Assembly: GCA_001179505.1 (NCBI GenBank)
Contig: CDMY01000221.1
Coordinates: 111,912-162,635 of the forward strand
Length of the DNA stretch: 50,724 nt
Source of the DNA: Vitrella brassicaformis
Lineage: Eukaryota > Sar > Vitrellaceae
Direction of reading: 5' to 3'
The notes below the pieces were generated by a model. It saw only the letters and a list, made by a program, of their open reading frames with translations, was not told the DNA's origin and ran no database searches. Shown here piece after piece: positions 37,610-47,767 of the stretch. A program made the translations under genes and the position numbers. Within the stretch, counting starts at the first letter, position 1, and each line of letters starts with the position of its first letter.

Positions 37610-37737
37610 CTCGACGAGGTATGCAGTAGCACAAGATCAGAGTATCCTTGCTCGACGGCTGGCAGGGTTGCCCAAGGTCCAAATGCCAAGCAACCCTTGC
37701 TCAGCTCCCACAGAGAGCGGTTTCACGGAGCTCCTAA

Positions 37738-37752
37738 ATTTGCGAGCTTGAA
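37738..37752 (+). promoter_or_regulatory. GCGAGC element, 15-bp form shared with 14172-14186
   Basis: ATTTGCGAGCTTGAA lies 17 bp upstream of the ATG at 37770 and about 129 bp from the PHD-MRG ATG. The 15 bases are identical to those in the phosphatase/FCP1 promoter. Confidence 0.6.
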
Positions 37753-37769
37753 GCCAGAAGGCAAACTGT

Positions 37770-40700
37770 ATGAGTAGAGGAGTTAGACACAAGGAAGGAG
37801 TAAGTATGAGTGAGCATCGCAAGAGGAAGAGCAACGCTGCGAGAGGTAGGCACGAACATTGCACGAACGCAGGACAGGTGACCCTCGCCATCGTGGCACT
37901 CGCTCATTCATTTCGGTGCTTTGCTTTGATTGATGTCACTCACAGAGCGAGGAATCGAGCTGCTGGAGTTCCTCCCATCTATCGGCGTCAAGGCGCCGCA
38001 GGTGCCTGTCGAGCCGCAGTGGCGCATCTTGTTTGACGTGTCGATGGACGCCTTCTACGCCAGGCTGCTGGTCAACGGACAGGAGCATCTGTTCGGCCCG
38101 TACCAGTCGCTCCATGAGGCACGGCAGCGCCATGACCTGGAGGCAGTCAGATACCTGGGTCTGCGGCAGGGGTCGAGGATAGCATTCGACGGCCACCTCA
38201 TGCAGCCGCATCGGCTCGACCCTGCCCTGCGCCAGCTCTACTACTTGGGCCACCCTGAGGAGGGGGACAAGACGCCCACAGCCAAACGGAAGCAGGCATC
38301 GCGAGAGCAGGCGCCAATGGGGAGCAGCAGCGCATCCTCAGCAACGGCATCAGCACCATCACCGGCAGCGGCGGCAGCAGCACCAGTGGCGGCAGATGTG
38401 TGCGAGGATCTCAACGATGAAACGATGGAGGAGACCGAGGAGAAGGACTTTGACGTCATCGTGATTGGAGCGGGCACTTCAGGTGGGCAGCAAACACGAC
38501 ACAGCTATACAAGGAACAAAACAATCATGCCACCTGTGCCTGTGTGTGTGTGTGTGTGTGTGTGGTCGTTGGTTCTGTCCTCAGGTTTAGTTGCCGCTCG
38601 TGAGTGTGTAGCCGCGGGCCTCACTGTCGGCATATTCGAGTCACGCAATGAGCCAGGCGGCAGATTGCGGACGCACACTCTCCGTCACACCTCCTCGTCG
38701 TCGGCCGCTGCGTCATCGGCCCAGCCGCCCCACTCTGGCGACGTCCATGTGGAGCTCGGGGCCCAGTACATCCACGGGTGCGCCGGGGAGCAGCAGCACA
38801 AGGGCAACCCCGTCCTACGCGCCAGCATCACACAGGAGCGACGAGTGGGCTATGTGGCCGGCCCAGAGGGCACCTCAGAGCCATGCGACACGGCCATGTT
38901 CTTCGACACGAAGAGCGGCCATCCCGTGGCGTCGTATGACGTGGCGAGGGTCGACATGGTCATGAAGGCCATGACCGAGGAGGTGCGGTATGAGGTGCGG
39001 CTGGCGTGCAACCCTTGTGCGGCCCACCCCTACTGGCAGGCGACGCCCGTGTCCCACCTGCGGACCATCCACGACCTGGCCCTGCACGCCAAGGCCGCCG
39101 GCGCCAAGAGGAGGGGCGACATCAGCAACCGATGGCGCGACCACCAGCTGTGGCTGGAGCATGAGGCAACCATCGAGAGCTACCTCGACACCATCTTCCC
39201 CGACCGACACGAAATCCTGTCGCCATCCACCCAGCCCCCTTCGCCCACCTTCAGCCCAGCCAGGACGGGCGACTCAGCGTCATCCAAGTCCAAGAAGAAA
39301 GACGGGGAGAGCGAGGCTGCCGAGACCCAGGAGGGCGTGTGGCCCCCTCCGGTCAAGTCAGATCGCATCAGGCGGAGCGTGCGTGTGCGGCGGGGGACTG
39401 AGGGGTCAGAGGATGGGAGGGGGGGCGGAAGCAAGCATGTGGAGGATCTCGAGTCGGCGTCGCGTCGGCTGCTACCCAAGGTACTCGAGCGCCACCTGAT
39501 CGTCCTCTATGTGCGATTGCATGTATGTGTGTATGGCCGATTGCCTGCAGGTCCTCAAGCGCCTGGGGCTGCAGGGCCACTGGACCGACCTCCACGACCA
39601 GATGCTCGCCAAAGCCAAAGCGCGGACGTAGGAGGGGGAGCCGAGGAGGCACGAAACCATCAGATACATTACATCAGACATTTTCTTTCTCTCTCTCTCT
39701 CTGTGTGTGTGTGTGAATGTGTGTGTCTGTATCAGTTGGATGATGTGTTGCTCTCCGTGTGACTTGGATCTGCAGTACGAGCACTACTTGGACACCATCA
39801 AGTGGAGCGACCAGGACGGCTGGCAGTGGGAGGAGCACATGTCGCCCAAAGACGACGACGCCTTCCGCCACGAGTACCTCGACATGAGCCGTGGCGAGGG
39901 CGACACCTGGCTGCACGACGCCCGCCTGGCCCCATCCATCGACGACCTCCTCTCTGCACACGACAAGCGCCTCGTCAGCACCGGCCGCAAGGACTTCGAG
40001 AGCAAGAGGGCCGCCGATCAGCACCGCAGAGTGGCTAAGCCCACTCCCGTCAACCTCACCAAGGCCGACTGGATCGTGCTCGAGGGATACCGCCAGATGG
40101 TCATCGACCCACTCATCCAGCACCACTGCACCACCGCCACGGTGCCGGACGGCCGCGAGGTGGACGGACAGCTGGCCGTCGTCCACTATCGGTGTCCGGT
40201 GGCGAGCATAGAGCATCGCACCGACTGTCGGCTGGTGAGGGCGGATGGCGTTGCTGAGGGAGCCGAGGGCTTCATGGAGGTGCGGCTGGCCGAGGGCGCC
40301 GATGCCGCTCGCAAGGTGGGCAAAGGACAATGACGGGTGCGCATGGGTCGGTGGGCTGACGACTCTTCGTTCTGTGTGTCTGCAGGTGTATCGCAGTCTG
40401 TACGTGGTCGCGACCTTACCCTTGGGCATCCTCAAAGCGTCCCTTAGCTGCCACCGCGACCAGGCCAAGATAGACGCATCCGACACACTCAAGAAGAAGT
40501 GAACCACAACACAATCACGAACACAAAGCCCCAAACAGCCTCTTCATCGTCGCTGCTCTGTCGTCTTCCTCTTCGTCTTTGCCGTCAGTTTGGTGACGTT
40601 CGTCCCGCCCCTCTCATCGGCCAAGCAAGAGGTGATCACGACCCTGGGGTTCGGCATCCACAACAAAGTGCTGCTGCGGTTCGACACGCACATCGGCAAG

Positions 40701-41856
40701 GGGTCGCTGCGGCCGCCCAAGCCATCCGGCACCAGGTCGGGTGATGCACAGGGGCAGGGTGAGGGTGCGGGCGACACGGCTCTGCACCCGCTGTGGTCGG
40801 AGTTCGGTGGTGTGCCCAACTGGACCAACACCCAACCCGACTACCCGGTGCAGATACTCAACCTTCACGCATACGGTACGGTAGGCACACACACAACACC
40901 ACATAGACAGACGACAGAGGTGATTGCGTGTGTGGCGTGTGCCTGTCTGTGTGTCGATCCGTTCAGGCAAGCCGGGGACGCTGTGCATGCACGTGTATCC
41001 CCCGCTGTCTGACGGCTTCAACGGCAAAGACGACCAACAGGTACGTGTGTGGCGTCGACAAATACAAAGGGATAGGGAGCGACCAGTCGACCATTCCATG
41101 TGTGTGTGTTGGTGGTGTGCGCGTGTGTGTCCGCAGGCGCTAGAGGAGTGTCTGGGCGTGCTCGAGAACATGTTCAGAGGACCCCTTAAACCGCGACTGG
41201 TGGGCGACTGAACCGACACGTGTATGCATACCAACGACAAGACACCCTTCCATCCACCTTGACTTGTGCGTGGCGTGCATTAGTGTGAGGGTGCGCCTGT
41301 GCTGCCCACTCTCCTGGACTGGAAGATCACCCACTGGGAGAGGGAGCCCGAGGCGCTCGGATCCTACTCATACCTAGCAAAGGTCAACACCACACACACC
41401 ACACCTAATTGCTCTCCTGCATGCTGTGCTTTGCCTTTTCTCTCATCTCTCTGTTTGCAGGGCTGCGGTGAGGAGGCCGTGACCGAGTTGGGACAGCCCG
41501 AACACTCGGGGAGGCTGCAGTTCGCAGGTAGGCCACCTCACCCACCCCCTCCCTCTATCTGCTGTCATATGCGTCCCTGTCGTCGTGTGTCAGGTGAGGC
41601 CACCTCTCGTGAGGGCTTCCAGTGTGTCACGGGTGCGTGGATGAGCGGCGAGCGGGCGGCCAAGCACATCAGGAACCACATCCGGGACACCAACCCCAAC
41701 CACCCCATGGTGTCTACATCGGCTGCAGGCGGCACGGGGTCGGCCTCTATGGTGGCTGGGGGCGAGCAGCAGCGCGCGCGGCGGCCGTCGCTGAAGCGCA
41801 AGGAGAACGAGGAGCTGCTGGCCGATATCAAGGACAAGAAACTCAGGTTTGAGTGA
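37770..41856 (+). CDS. LSD1-like flavin amine oxidase with N-terminal AP2-like domain
   Basis: About twelve exons, including 37770-37845, 37946-38482, 38585-39480, 39551-39627 and 39736-40315, encode about 1,050 aa. The FAD-binding start is FDVIVIGAGTSGLVAARECV, split by an intron, then EPGGRLRTHT. The C-terminal half follows LSD1/polyamine oxidase: VVATLPLGILKAS, FVPPLSSAKQEV, LGFGIHNKVLLRFD with the catalytic-site Lys, WEREPEALGSYSYLAKG and LQFAGEATSREGF. A Ser/Lys-rich low-complexity insert (about 39210-39470) splits the substrate domain. There is no SWIRM domain. Instead residues near 38040-38160 (FYARLLVNGQEHLFGPY, SLHEARQRHDLEAVRYLG) resemble an AP2/ERF DNA-binding domain. The likely role is lysine or polyamine oxidation, and histone demethylation is inferred from the DNA-binding fusion. 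An in-frame second ATG at 37806 is an alternative start. The acceptor at 39735 was chosen to keep phase. Confidence 0.85.
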
Positions 41857-42075
41857 GTGATGAGTAGTGTAGGTCTTCGTCGTCTTGCTCTGGGATGGGA
41901 TGGGGTGGGATGGGTGTATCGTGCGAGGATGACACTCCCGCCATGCAATGACTTTTTGCATGACGCGTTGCACGTATGAATGAATGGCCATTCATTTGAT
42001 CAAGCGAAGGAACACTGGTCCAATGAAACATCACACACGCACATAGATACCCACACGCACATCTGCCTGCACTCA
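41857..42075. other. Short convergent intergenic region
   Basis: 219 bp between two stop codons, with a GGATG-type repeat (41890-41915) and no coding signal. Confidence 0.6.
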
Positions 42076-43080
42076 TCAGCCGGTCACCTTGACATGTGGG
42101 GGCACACAGGTCAGAATGGAGCAGTCAGGCGGAATGAAAGTGAAGTCCTCATTGCGTAATACCCCCACCTGTGGCCGCGTGCACCCAAAGAAGCAGCTGT
42201 ACGTCCCCTTGCCGGCTGCCGAATCGAGAAAGGCAGGCACAGTCTGGGGGCTCGATAGGTCGGCCTCCACCATCAGCACCGGCAGGTGCCGTGCAGTGGT
42301 CTGCATGGCCCCCTGCAGCACCTGCATCCCCATCCTCTCCACGTCAATCTTGATGACATCAAGCCGGGGCCACTCCATGTCATCCAGACGAACCCGCCAC
42401 ACTGCCTCTGTGGCCTTCCCAGCCGTTCCAATCCAATCTGACGGACGGTCCGTGTCGACCGTGGACGCACCGAAATTGCCAATATGGTCGTAGTCGTATG
42501 TCGGTATGGTCATCAGCTCCTTCGCGTTGCCCACCGCAGCATTGACCGTCCGCACCACTGACCCAAGGCCGTTCAGCACCACGTTGGCAGCGAGCACCTG
42601 GAAGATCCGTCTAAATGGCTCGAACGCCACCACACGCCCGTGGGGCGCCACTCTGCGTGCCATCGGGACGGTGAGTGAGCCGATGTTGGCGCCCACGTCG
42701 GCCACCCAGCAGCCGGGCTGGAGAAGCTTCTCCACACTCATGAGTAAGGTTTCCTCCCACACGCCGTGGACAATGAGGGATGCGCTGACGAAGAAGTCCA
42801 GCGGGAAGACCACAAAGCTGCCGTGTTTGCCCCGTGTCAACAGGTAGGAGGCGGCATCGTGCTTGAAGGCGAAGCCGTTTTGGTTCTCGTCATGGGTGGA
42901 TTCATTGAAGAGGCGCTGTGGATCTAGCTGCTGGCCGATGCGATGATGGAGATGGCCATCCGCCAGGCTGCACTCGAGTGCGCCGTCGGTGCTGCATTGG
43001 CCCGCAGTGGTCGAGTTGACAGCCGATGATTCCGCACCAGCGTAGAAGAGGGAGAGGAAGAGAAGCGAAATCAACAACAT
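42076..43080 (-). CDS. FkbM-family SAM-dependent methyltransferase, secretory
   Basis: A single uninterrupted 334-codon frame, the only sizeable intronless gene here besides 47768-49111. The N-terminus MLLISLLFLSLFYAGAESSA is a signal peptide or anchor. The methyltransferase core follows FkbM order: CWVADVGANIGSLTVPMARR (SAM-binding loop I), VVAFEPFRRIFQVLAANVVLN (acidic loop), and LDVIKIDVERMGMQVLQGA, where the family usually has KIDVEGxE, so Gly and Glu are changed. PVLMVEADL is the next strand. FkbM proteins methylate hydroxyl groups of sugars or lipids. The secretory signal suggests glycan or lipid modification in the Golgi or ER. Eight or more cysteines cluster at the ends. Lack of introns could reflect retroposition or transfer, which is not proven. 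Confidence 0.88.
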   Translation of the reverse strand: MLLISLLFLSLFYAGAESSAVNSTTAGQCSTDGALECSLADGHLHHRIGQQLDPQRLFNESTHDENQNGFAFKHDAASYLLTRGKHGSFVVFPLDFFVSASLIVHGVWEETLLMSVEKLLQPGCWVADVGANIGSLTVPMARRVAPHGRVVAFEPFRRIFQVLAANVVLNGLGSVVRTVNAAVGNAKELMTIPTYDYDHIGNFGASTVDTDRPSDWIGTAGKATEAVWRVRLDDMEWPRLDVIKIDVERMGMQVLQGAMQTTARHLPVLMVEADLSSPQTVPAFLDSAAGKGTYSCFFGCTRPQVGVLRNEDFTFIPPDCSILTCVPPHVKVTG

Positions 43081-43117
43081 CGGAAGATCCCTGTATTTAC
43101 AGAGTCTGGGGGCTCAT
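43081..43117. promoter_or_regulatory. 37-bp divergent gap
   Basis: Only 37 bp separate the FkbM ATG (minus) from the ATG at 43118 (plus). No GCGAGC element is present. Either the 5' UTRs overlap or the true start of the plus gene lies further downstream or in another exon. Confidence 0.5.
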
Positions 43118-43984
43118 ATGAGACTGGACAGAGCGCGCAAGAGAGAATTGACGGCCACACGGGAAGGTGTCTGGGGCAGGGTCACAGGCTGGCTGAAGGG
43201 TCAGATGAGCAGCCTGGTGGCCCCCAACCCTCAGCCCAACGGGCCCATCCAGTACAGCCACATGTGGACATGCTGCTACGACGACCTGATGGTGTCCGAG
43301 GCCCTCACGTAAGCATTGAATGCTCATCCACAGGGAGGAGCCGGTTAGAGAGAGAGCCGTGCCAGTCAGCAGCCAGGCATGATGTGTGATGTGATGAGAG
43401 GGAAACACTGATGACTAGAGAGACTGCCAAGCCTCTTTGTTCCTGTGTCCCCTCTGTCTCTCTCTCTCTCCCTCTGTCTCTCTCTGTCTGTTTGTGTGTG
43501 TGACCAGGTTCAGCGGCAGCCCCATCATCCACCCACGAGACAGGCTGCCGCTGTTCAATGAGGAGATCCCCCGCGTGGAGTACAACCCCGAGCCACAGGT
43601 ACGTGTGGCCTCGAGGCATCACAGACGCACACACACCTGTTCCTTGCTTCTTTCATCTCCCTGTGCCATCCATCCGTCCACCAGAGCATCTTTGACCAAA
43701 TCCGAGGCCCTACCGACGACAGCATCAGGCCGGTGGCCAAGTTCATGGGGGTGCTGAAGGACCCCGCTGAGGGCACTTTCAGGAGGGGCGTTGGCGTCGA
43801 TATGGTTCGGGAGTGGACAGCACATTGACACAGAGAGAGATAGACATGCGGGCATCGCCTCATCGTGGCTGTCTGTCTGGCTGTTTGTGTGTCAAACTGT
43901 CGATCTCATCAGTGGTGGCCATACGTCGCCTTCGAGCCGAAGAGCGGCCGCTGCGTCAATACTTGCCCGCGGGACGACTGGTGA
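43118..43984 (+). CDS. Small orphan protein, four exons
   Basis: Four exons keep phase (43118-43308, then exons beginning about 43509, 43683 and 43912), giving about 157 aa and ending CVNTCPRDDW-stop. The family is not recognised. The N-terminus is basic (RLDRARKRELTATREG). The centre has YSHMWTCCYDDLMVSEALT and a Pro-rich PIIHPRDRLPLFNEEIPRVEY. The C-terminus has MWWPYVAFEPKSGRC. Consistent phase over three introns, with TG- or pyrimidine-rich acceptors, supports a real gene. There is no signal peptide or membrane segment. The first exon is uncertain because the start lies only 37 bp from the neighbouring gene. Confidence 0.6.
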
Positions 43985-44002
43985 AATGGACGGTGAAGCG
44001 CC

Positions 44003-44034
<32 letters not shown>

Positions 44035-44661
44035 GGTAGACAGGCAGGCAAAGAGAGAGGCAGACACAGAGGTTGTACAAATCTGACCAACTCATGTCTC
44101 TCTCTCTGTCTGTGCGTGTGTGCATGCTCAGGCCATCCAACCACGCCCCACTGGCGATATGATGGATGGATGGATGGAGATACGGACGGATGGACGACTG
44201 TGTGTGCATCTCTCATGGATTGCGGTCAAGAAGCTGGGAATGAGAAAGGCGACTAGTGAAAGCGCGCTATGCGGTCCATTCTTTCATGCCTCACTCACTG
44301 TCCACATGTACGTATCATGCAAGTGAGCTGTGTGTGCACTGCAGTCCTTCTATCTTGTGAAAGCCCTCTCAGCGAGACGGGCACACGGGTGTGCACTGGC
44401 ACACCCCTCATGACATGAGTGAGTGAGTGAGTACGTCTGCTGCCTGACTTCATTCATTCATTCGTGCAGTCAGTGTTATGTTACTCAACTAATTGCAAAT
44501 GACAAATCAATCAATTGATCAACACTCCTCGTTCGGCCTTTGGCACCAATACACAGGATCAACTCTTCTCATTGTGCACCTGCACAGAAAGACGGTTCCA
44601 TAGGCGGTCTGCCGCGTAGGCAGCGTGTGCGTGTTTCGTCTTCTCTCTCACCATCGGTGTC
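43985..44661. other. Convergent intergenic region with repeats
   Basis: 677 bp with a CAGA array (44003-44036), ATGG repeats (44158-44200) and GAGT/CATT repeats (44415-44465). No gene is recognised. Confidence 0.55.
44003..44036 (+). repeat. CAGA tetranucleotide array
   Basis: About eight CAGA units starting 19 bp after the stop codon of the small orphan gene. Confidence 0.9.
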
Positions 44662-47541
44662 TTAGTATGGTTGGTATCGGTGGCTGCTGCCGCCCCCAGC
44701 CCCCCGTGCGTCGGCGCCTGCCCCCGCTCTCGGGTCGCCCGGTGGCCCGCCCATGCCGCGCTCGCTGCCTCGTGACGGGCCTGACACACACACACACACA
44801 CGCACACACATACACGCATCAACCAACATGGCTGCGTGTCGTGTCGGTTTTTGGTTTGCTGCTTACCATAGGAGCCACGGTAGTACTCGTCAGCCTCACC
44901 GCCATAGCCTGCCAGACACAGAGAGAGTCTCGGGCCTCAGTCAGTGGCTTTGTTTGTTGAGGCTGCGTGTCTGTGTGTGTGTGCACGGGGCACCTCTTGA
45001 TCCGTATCCGCCTTGTCTGTCGTTGTACCCGGCTCCCCCGCCATAGCCCCCTCCATACCCACCGCCATAGTCATACCCGCCGCCCCCATACCCAGACCCA
45101 CTGCCGTAGTACCCACCACCTGCCATTATCACATCACACACGGACAGCGTGATCAGCGATGGTATCCTGTCTGTCACTCTCTGTCTGTCCATGTGTGTGT
45201 GTGTCTGTGTCTGTGTCTGTCTGCTGCCGCACCTCTCGACCCGTAGGAGCCTCCCCCTGCTTCATATCCGGCGTAGTAGTCACGGCCGTAGTCATTTCTC
45301 TGGTAGTACTGGCTGGCAGGGGCGCCGCGAGACCCGTACGCGTAGCCACCCTGGTACCCTGATGACAACAACACATAGACCATTTGACAGGAATGCACAT
45401 GAGGCCTTTTCATGTTTCGGATAAGCGACTGATTGGTGCTCACCGCCGTATCCCCCTCCCTGTCCGCCACCGTAGTATCCGCCAGGGCTGCCATACTGCC
45501 CGCCCCCTGACGACCGGCCGTAGGACGGGCCATAGCCACCGCCGCCGCCATACCCACCCCCATAGCTGCCAGACGCATAACCTGACATTAGCCGTGGACG
45601 GAGAAACAGAGAGATCAGTCGACGAAGAGTGCATGTGGTGTCTGTTTCTTGTTCGGTCACTTTGTCTGTTGTTGTATGCGGCGCCGCCGCCATAGCCGCC
45701 GTATCCGCCTCCTCCCCCTCCCCCTCCATATGGTGCGGCGCCGTATCCGCCTCCGTAGGGCCCGCCCCTGTCGCCGCTCCGACTAGCCATCGCCGCCCTC
45801 TCGCGGTCGCGCCGCTTCGGCTCGGCCTTCTTCACCTCAACCTATCCGACACGCAAAGTGCGAGTGGGGGGGACGTCACACGGCGTGTGTGTGTGTGTGT
45901 GTGTGCCATCTTCGGTACCCGTCTCTCGCCGATTTTGTGTTCGGCGTTGAGGGCGGCCTCGACGGCTCCATCGTCGCGGAAGGTCACGAAGCCGAAACCG
46001 CGAGATGTGCCGTCGACTGCACATTACAAAAAACGCAGGGAGACAGGCAGACATGCATGAGCGGTCGTGTCAATGGCTGCACGGAATGCGTGTGTCTTAC
46101 GGTCTTTGATGACGGTGCAGTCTTCGATCTCGCCGAACTTAACGAACGACTCCTGCAGATGCTCTGCATGCACGCACACAGATACACATGGACACACATC
46201 TCCCTCCTCCCTCCCTCCCTGTGTGGTGCATCTAACGTGACATACGTTCGGTGAGTTCGGGTGCCAGCCCTCCGATGAAGATCTTCCGGGGCACCTCGCT
46301 GCTGAACTGCTGTTGCTGCTGCTGCTGGGCCGCGGCGTTCTGGCTCTCCTCACGCACATCAACCTGACGCGCAAGTCCATCCACACAGATGAATGACCCG
46401 CGTGTGCGTGTCTATGTCTGTCGGTGTGCGTACTCGTTTGCCCTTGATTTCGTGTTTGGCTTCGAAGATGATTTTCTTGAAGTTTTTGTCGGCGATGGTG
46501 ACGAACCCAAAGCCCTTGGACCGTTTGGTCTCTCTGTCCTTCATGACAAACACCTCCTTGACATCGCAGAACTGCTCAAAGTACGAACGGACGTCATCTA
46601 CACATACAAGACATACAGCCAGGCGACCACACACGGTGGCAAAGACCGGCAGACACACACAACAAACAACACTCAATCAACCAACAGCTGGGGATGTCGA
46701 TAACAGGCTATGAATCGGGGCACTGGGAGACTACATATACGCTCGTGTATGTTTGTATCATCTCTGTCGGTCACTGCTGGGCGAGTCGAGTCGAGTCGAG
46801 TCGAGTCGATGGACACATACCTTCGTTGCAGTCAGGCAGACCCCCAACAAAGAACTTGCTGCAAAGACAACAACAGCCAACACAGCCACACATAGCTATC
46901 AACACTCCTCGCCGGCAGGCAGGCCATCAAGCTGTCACAGAGCTATGCACACTGCAACTGCATTCATCCTCTCAGAAGCAGCAGCTCACATCTCTTGGCA
47001 TTACCGACCGACCGACCGACTCATATCGACACTCATCCCTCGCTATCAACAAGCACGGCTACACTCATCCAGCCAGCCCCCAAACTCACTAGGGCTCTAA
47101 AGGTCCAGACGCCTGATGCTCGGTCGGATGCTCCCCTCCAGCGGTAAAACCACCAGCACCAGCACCAGCGGCACCAGCACCGGTAGGCATCTCAGCTCCA
47201 GAGGCGGCTGCCTCCACCTGACCGCCGCTGACGCCGTTGGCAGCCGGCGCTGCGGGAGCAGTGGCGTTGTCAGCCGTCTGCATGCCGCTCTGCTGTCCAT
47301 TGCCGGCCGCTCCTGCCGCCGTCACGTCCTGCTGCCCCTGCACCTCCACCGGCAGCTGAGACGCGTGGCCATGGGTGTCCTGGTCAGGCTGTTTGGGCTG
47401 CTCGGGCTGCTCGGGGGGATGATGATCCTCAGGGGGATGATGCTGATGCTCATCGGCTGCCTCCTCTGCCTCTCCCTCCCCCTGTTGATCATAGAGGCTG
47501 CACTCCACATGGTCTTCTCCCTGCATCTCAGTCTCCGCCAT
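44662..47541 (-). CDS. hnRNP A/B- or Musashi-type protein: two RRMs and a Gly/Tyr-rich tail
   Basis: At least twelve exons encode roughly 560 aa. Exon 1 (47541-47090) encodes an acidic, Gln/Pro/Ala-rich leader. RRM1 has RNP2 KFFVGGLP and RNP1 KGFGFVTIA. RRM2 has RNP2 KIFIGGLA and RNP1 RGFGFVTF. The spacing and wording match hnRNP A/B, DAZAP1 and Musashi proteins, which bind single-stranded RNA in the nucleus and cytoplasm. After VEVKKAEPKRRDRERAA come five Gly/Tyr-rich exons (GGGYGGYGG, GYASGSYGGGYGG, GYQGGYAYGSRG, GSGYGGGGYDYGG, GYGGEADEYYRG), most beginning at a Gly codon. The tail is low complexity and could drive phase separation. It ends SSHRYQPY-stop at 44662-44664. A Gln tract links the two RRMs. 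An upstream in-frame ATG at 47655 is possible. Confidence 0.92.
46782..46809 (+). repeat. GAGTC pentanucleotide array in hnRNP intron
   Basis: Five GAGTC units within the intron between the two exons that encode RRM1. Confidence 0.9.
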
Positions 47542-47602
47542 TGCTTCGCACAAGGGGTGTGTGCGAACCTTCAAAGGGACGGAAGATGAGCCGGCCGAGC
47601 TC

Positions 47603-47630
47603 TGCGAGCTTAGCCCGAAAGTGCGAGCTT
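47603..47630 (+). promoter_or_regulatory. Two GCGAGC elements in the hnRNP/orphan promoter
   Basis: TGCGAGCTT occurs at 47603-47611 and again at 47622-47630, 19 bp apart, in the 226-bp divergent gap. They are 62-89 bp from the hnRNP ATG and about 138-165 bp from the ATG at 47768. Confidence 0.6.
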
Positions 47631-47767
47631 GTAAAAGCTCCTGGAGGAGGAGCATGCTTATCTCCCTGCGGCCTGCAGGACGCTGATCTGATTATCCTGT
47701 TCCAAGCTGAATCAGATCTGGTCTTCAGCATCTGGAGTTCAGCATCTGCCGAGGTCTGCTGAAGATC

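Noticed and set aside
14172-37752. Shared 15-mer as part of a transposon or gene duplication
   Set aside because: Similarity stops at the edges of the 15 bases and the flanking genes are unrelated, so a regulatory element fits better.
46782-46809. GAGTC array considered as a protein-coding or regulatory unit
   Set aside because: It lies inside an hnRNP intron and looks like an ordinary pentanucleotide microsatellite.
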